Of a stretch of DNA of 7,232 nt, positions 5,983 through 7,232 are shown piece after piece. A program made the position numbers and the translations under genes. Every line of letters begins with the position of its first letter. Positions within the stretch are counted from its first letter, which is position 1. The notes beneath the pieces are model-generated. The model had not been told where the DNA came from. It saw nothing but the letters and a program-made list of their open reading frames with translations, and did no database searches. The DNA is from Paludibacteraceae bacterium (GTDB lineage Bacteria; Bacteroidota; Bacteroidia; Bacteroidales; Paludibacteraceae), in the NCBI GenBank assembly GCA_018055865.1, contig JAGPGR010000089.1:1-7232 (forward strand), read 5' to 3'.

Positions 5983-7232
5983 TCAGACAACAAAATCAAA
6001 CTTCAATTGTCCCGGATATTTTTCTTTAGTCTTATTGTCTATAAGTTGTTTTCTCACATATTCAGGACTTACTTCATTCACTGTATTCATGGGTAATTCA
6101 CGACAAACGATGAAGTATTTTGCCCGTTTCATCACCACCCCGATTTTTTTAAGTTGCTCGCTCGTCAATTTGCCATAGCGGCGTGCCGTAATGATTTTTT
6201 TTGCTGACAAAACTCCAACGCCCGGAATGCGCAGAATGGCTTCGTAGGGTGCTGTATTTACATCAATCGGGAAAAAATCCGGATGACGGAGCGCCCACGA
6301 AATCTTAGGGTCAATTTCCAAATCCAGGGTTGGATTTTCCTCGTTCACAATTTCGTTTACCTGAAAATTGTAAAACCGCATAAGCCAGTCGGCCTGATAC
6401 AGCCGGTGTTCGCGAACCAACGGTGGTTGTTGCAGCACCGGAAGCCGGTCGTCGTTCTGGTTGATGTGAATGTAACCTGAGTAGTACACACGTTTCATAC
6501 TTTCGACGTTGTACAACTTTGATGCAAGTGTAAGTATCTGATTGTCATTTTCGGGAGTAGCTCCAATTATCATCTGGGTACTCTGTCCGGCGGGCACAAA
6601 TTTTGGTGTTTTGCTGAATTTCTTACGGTCTTCAGAATTTTCCAGAATACCCTGTTTGATGTATTTCATTGGTTTCCAGACACTCAGGTAGTCTTTTTCA
6701 GGTGCTAGTTTTTTCAGACTTTCCTCCGTCGGAATTTCGATATTCACACTCAGGCGGTCAACGTACATTCCTGCTCTGTTTACCAAAAGTTGGCTGGCAC
6801 CGGGAATGCTTTTCATGTGAATGTATCCGTTGAAACGGTGCACTTCCCTCAGTTCTTTCACTACGGCTATCATCTGCTCCATGGTGTAATCGGGATTTCG
6901 GATTACGCCCGAGCTCAGAAACAATCCTTCGATGTAATTTCTCCTGTAAAATTCAATAGTCAGTTCTGCCAGCTCCTGAGGTGTGAAAGCTACCCGCTTC
7001 AGCTCATTGGTACGCCGGTTGGAGCAGTAAGCACAATCGTAAATACAGTGATTCGTCATCAGGATTTTGAAAAGAGAAATACACCGTCCGTCGGCCGTAA
7101 AGCTATGGCAAATACCCCATCCGGCAGCCGTGCCAAGCGTTTTGGCGGGGTTGCCGCGCGTAGTACCGCTCGATGCGCACGAAACATCGTATTTGGCGGC
7201 ATCAGCAAGGATTTTGAGCTTTTCCAGTGTAC
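5983..7232 (-). CDS. radical SAM protein with C-terminal helix-hairpin-helix, TIGR03916-type (5' end outside window)
   Basis: The reading frame stays open through the right edge. It adds 57 residues before the Met at 7059, beginning TLEKLKILADAAKYDVSC, which matches the start of this family. That Met is therefore internal and only a few residues are missing. About 415 residues are visible. The radical SAM motif CIYDCAYC (Cys62, Cys66, Cys69; CX3CX2C) would bind a 4Fe-4S cluster that cleaves S-adenosylmethionine. Two more cysteines, in VSCASSG and WGICHSF, lie upstream, with another in DGRC. Residues about 323-350 form a helix-hairpin-helix with NTAPYEAILRIPGVGVLSAKK, the type used for non-specific DNA binding. 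These features support the database description of a putative DNA modification or repair radical SAM protein linked to uracil-DNA glycosylase; the reaction is unknown to me. The DUF4130-type gene follows after 19 bp. Confidence 0.92.
   Translation of the reverse strand, partial: TLEKLKILADAAKYDVSCASSGTTRGNPAKTLGTAAGWGICHSFTADGRCISLFKILMTNHCIYDCAYCSNRRTNELKRVAFTPQELAELTIEFYRRNYIEGLFLSSGVIRNPDYTMEQMIAVVKELREVHRFNGYIHMKSIPGASQLLVNRAGMYVDRLSVNIEIPTEESLKKLAPEKDYLSVWKPMKYIKQGILENSEDRKKFSKTPKFVPAGQSTQMIIGATPENDNQILTLASKLYNVESMKRVYYSGYIHINQNDDRLPVLQQPPLVREHRLYQADWLMRFYNFQVNEIVNEENPTLDLEIDPKISWALRHPDFFPIDVNTAPYEAILRIPGVGVLSAKKIITARRYGKLTSEQLKKIGVVMKRAKYFIVCRELPMNTVNEVSPEYVRKQLIDNKTKEKYPGQLKFDFVV

Noticed and set aside
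7057..7059. ATG that could be taken as the start of the radical SAM gene
   Set aside because: The upstream frame is open to the edge and encodes conserved family sequence (KLKILADAAKYDVSC, GTAAGWGICHSF), so this Met is internal.

Overview
The window looks like ordinary chromosome from a member of the Bacteroidota, probably the Bacteroidales. Three lines of evidence support this. The methionyl-tRNA synthetase carries the KISTS variant of the KMSKS loop, which I associate with this phylum. Three gene starts are preceded by TAnnTTTG boxes, the -7 element read by the Bacteroidota primary sigma factor, and none has a clear Shine-Dalgarno sequence. The gene families present are also usual for the phylum. 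There is no phage, plasmid or insertion-sequence gene.

Layout from left to right. Bases 1-876 (+) are the C-terminal part of a membrane-anchored HD-domain phosphohydrolase of the 7TM-HD/PgpH type, cut by the left edge. It converges with a complete methionyl-tRNA synthetase gene, metG (892-2943, -), with only 15 bp between the stop codons. Upstream of metG are a leader with a three-copy 8-bp tandem repeat (2978-3001) and a candidate promoter (3074-3081). Next is a small MORN-repeat protein (3158-3448, -). The divergent intergenic region that follows holds a 152-bp element (3527-3678) with perfect 16-bp terminal inverted repeats and several internal hairpins. It looks like a non-autonomous mobile element or a structured repeat. 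A proton-coupled peptide transporter of the POT family follows (3802-5178, +). It converges, with a 23-bp gap, on a two-gene minus-strand unit: a radical SAM protein with a C-terminal helix-hairpin-helix (5983-7232, cut by the right edge), then a DUF4130-type protein (5202-5963).

How the genes relate. The HD phosphohydrolase, MetRS, MORN protein and transporter look functionally independent. The radical SAM and DUF4130 genes are 19 bp apart and correspond to the TIGR03916/TIGR03915 pair, families predicted to act together in DNA repair or modification but, as far as I know, without a defined reaction. This pair is the best candidate for an incompletely described system here. The structured repeat at 3527-3678 is the most unusual non-coding feature.

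Two gene starts were placed inside longer open frames: the MORN gene at the ATG ending at 3448 and the transporter at the ATG at 3802. In both cases a TAnnTTTG box lies a short distance upstream of the chosen ATG.
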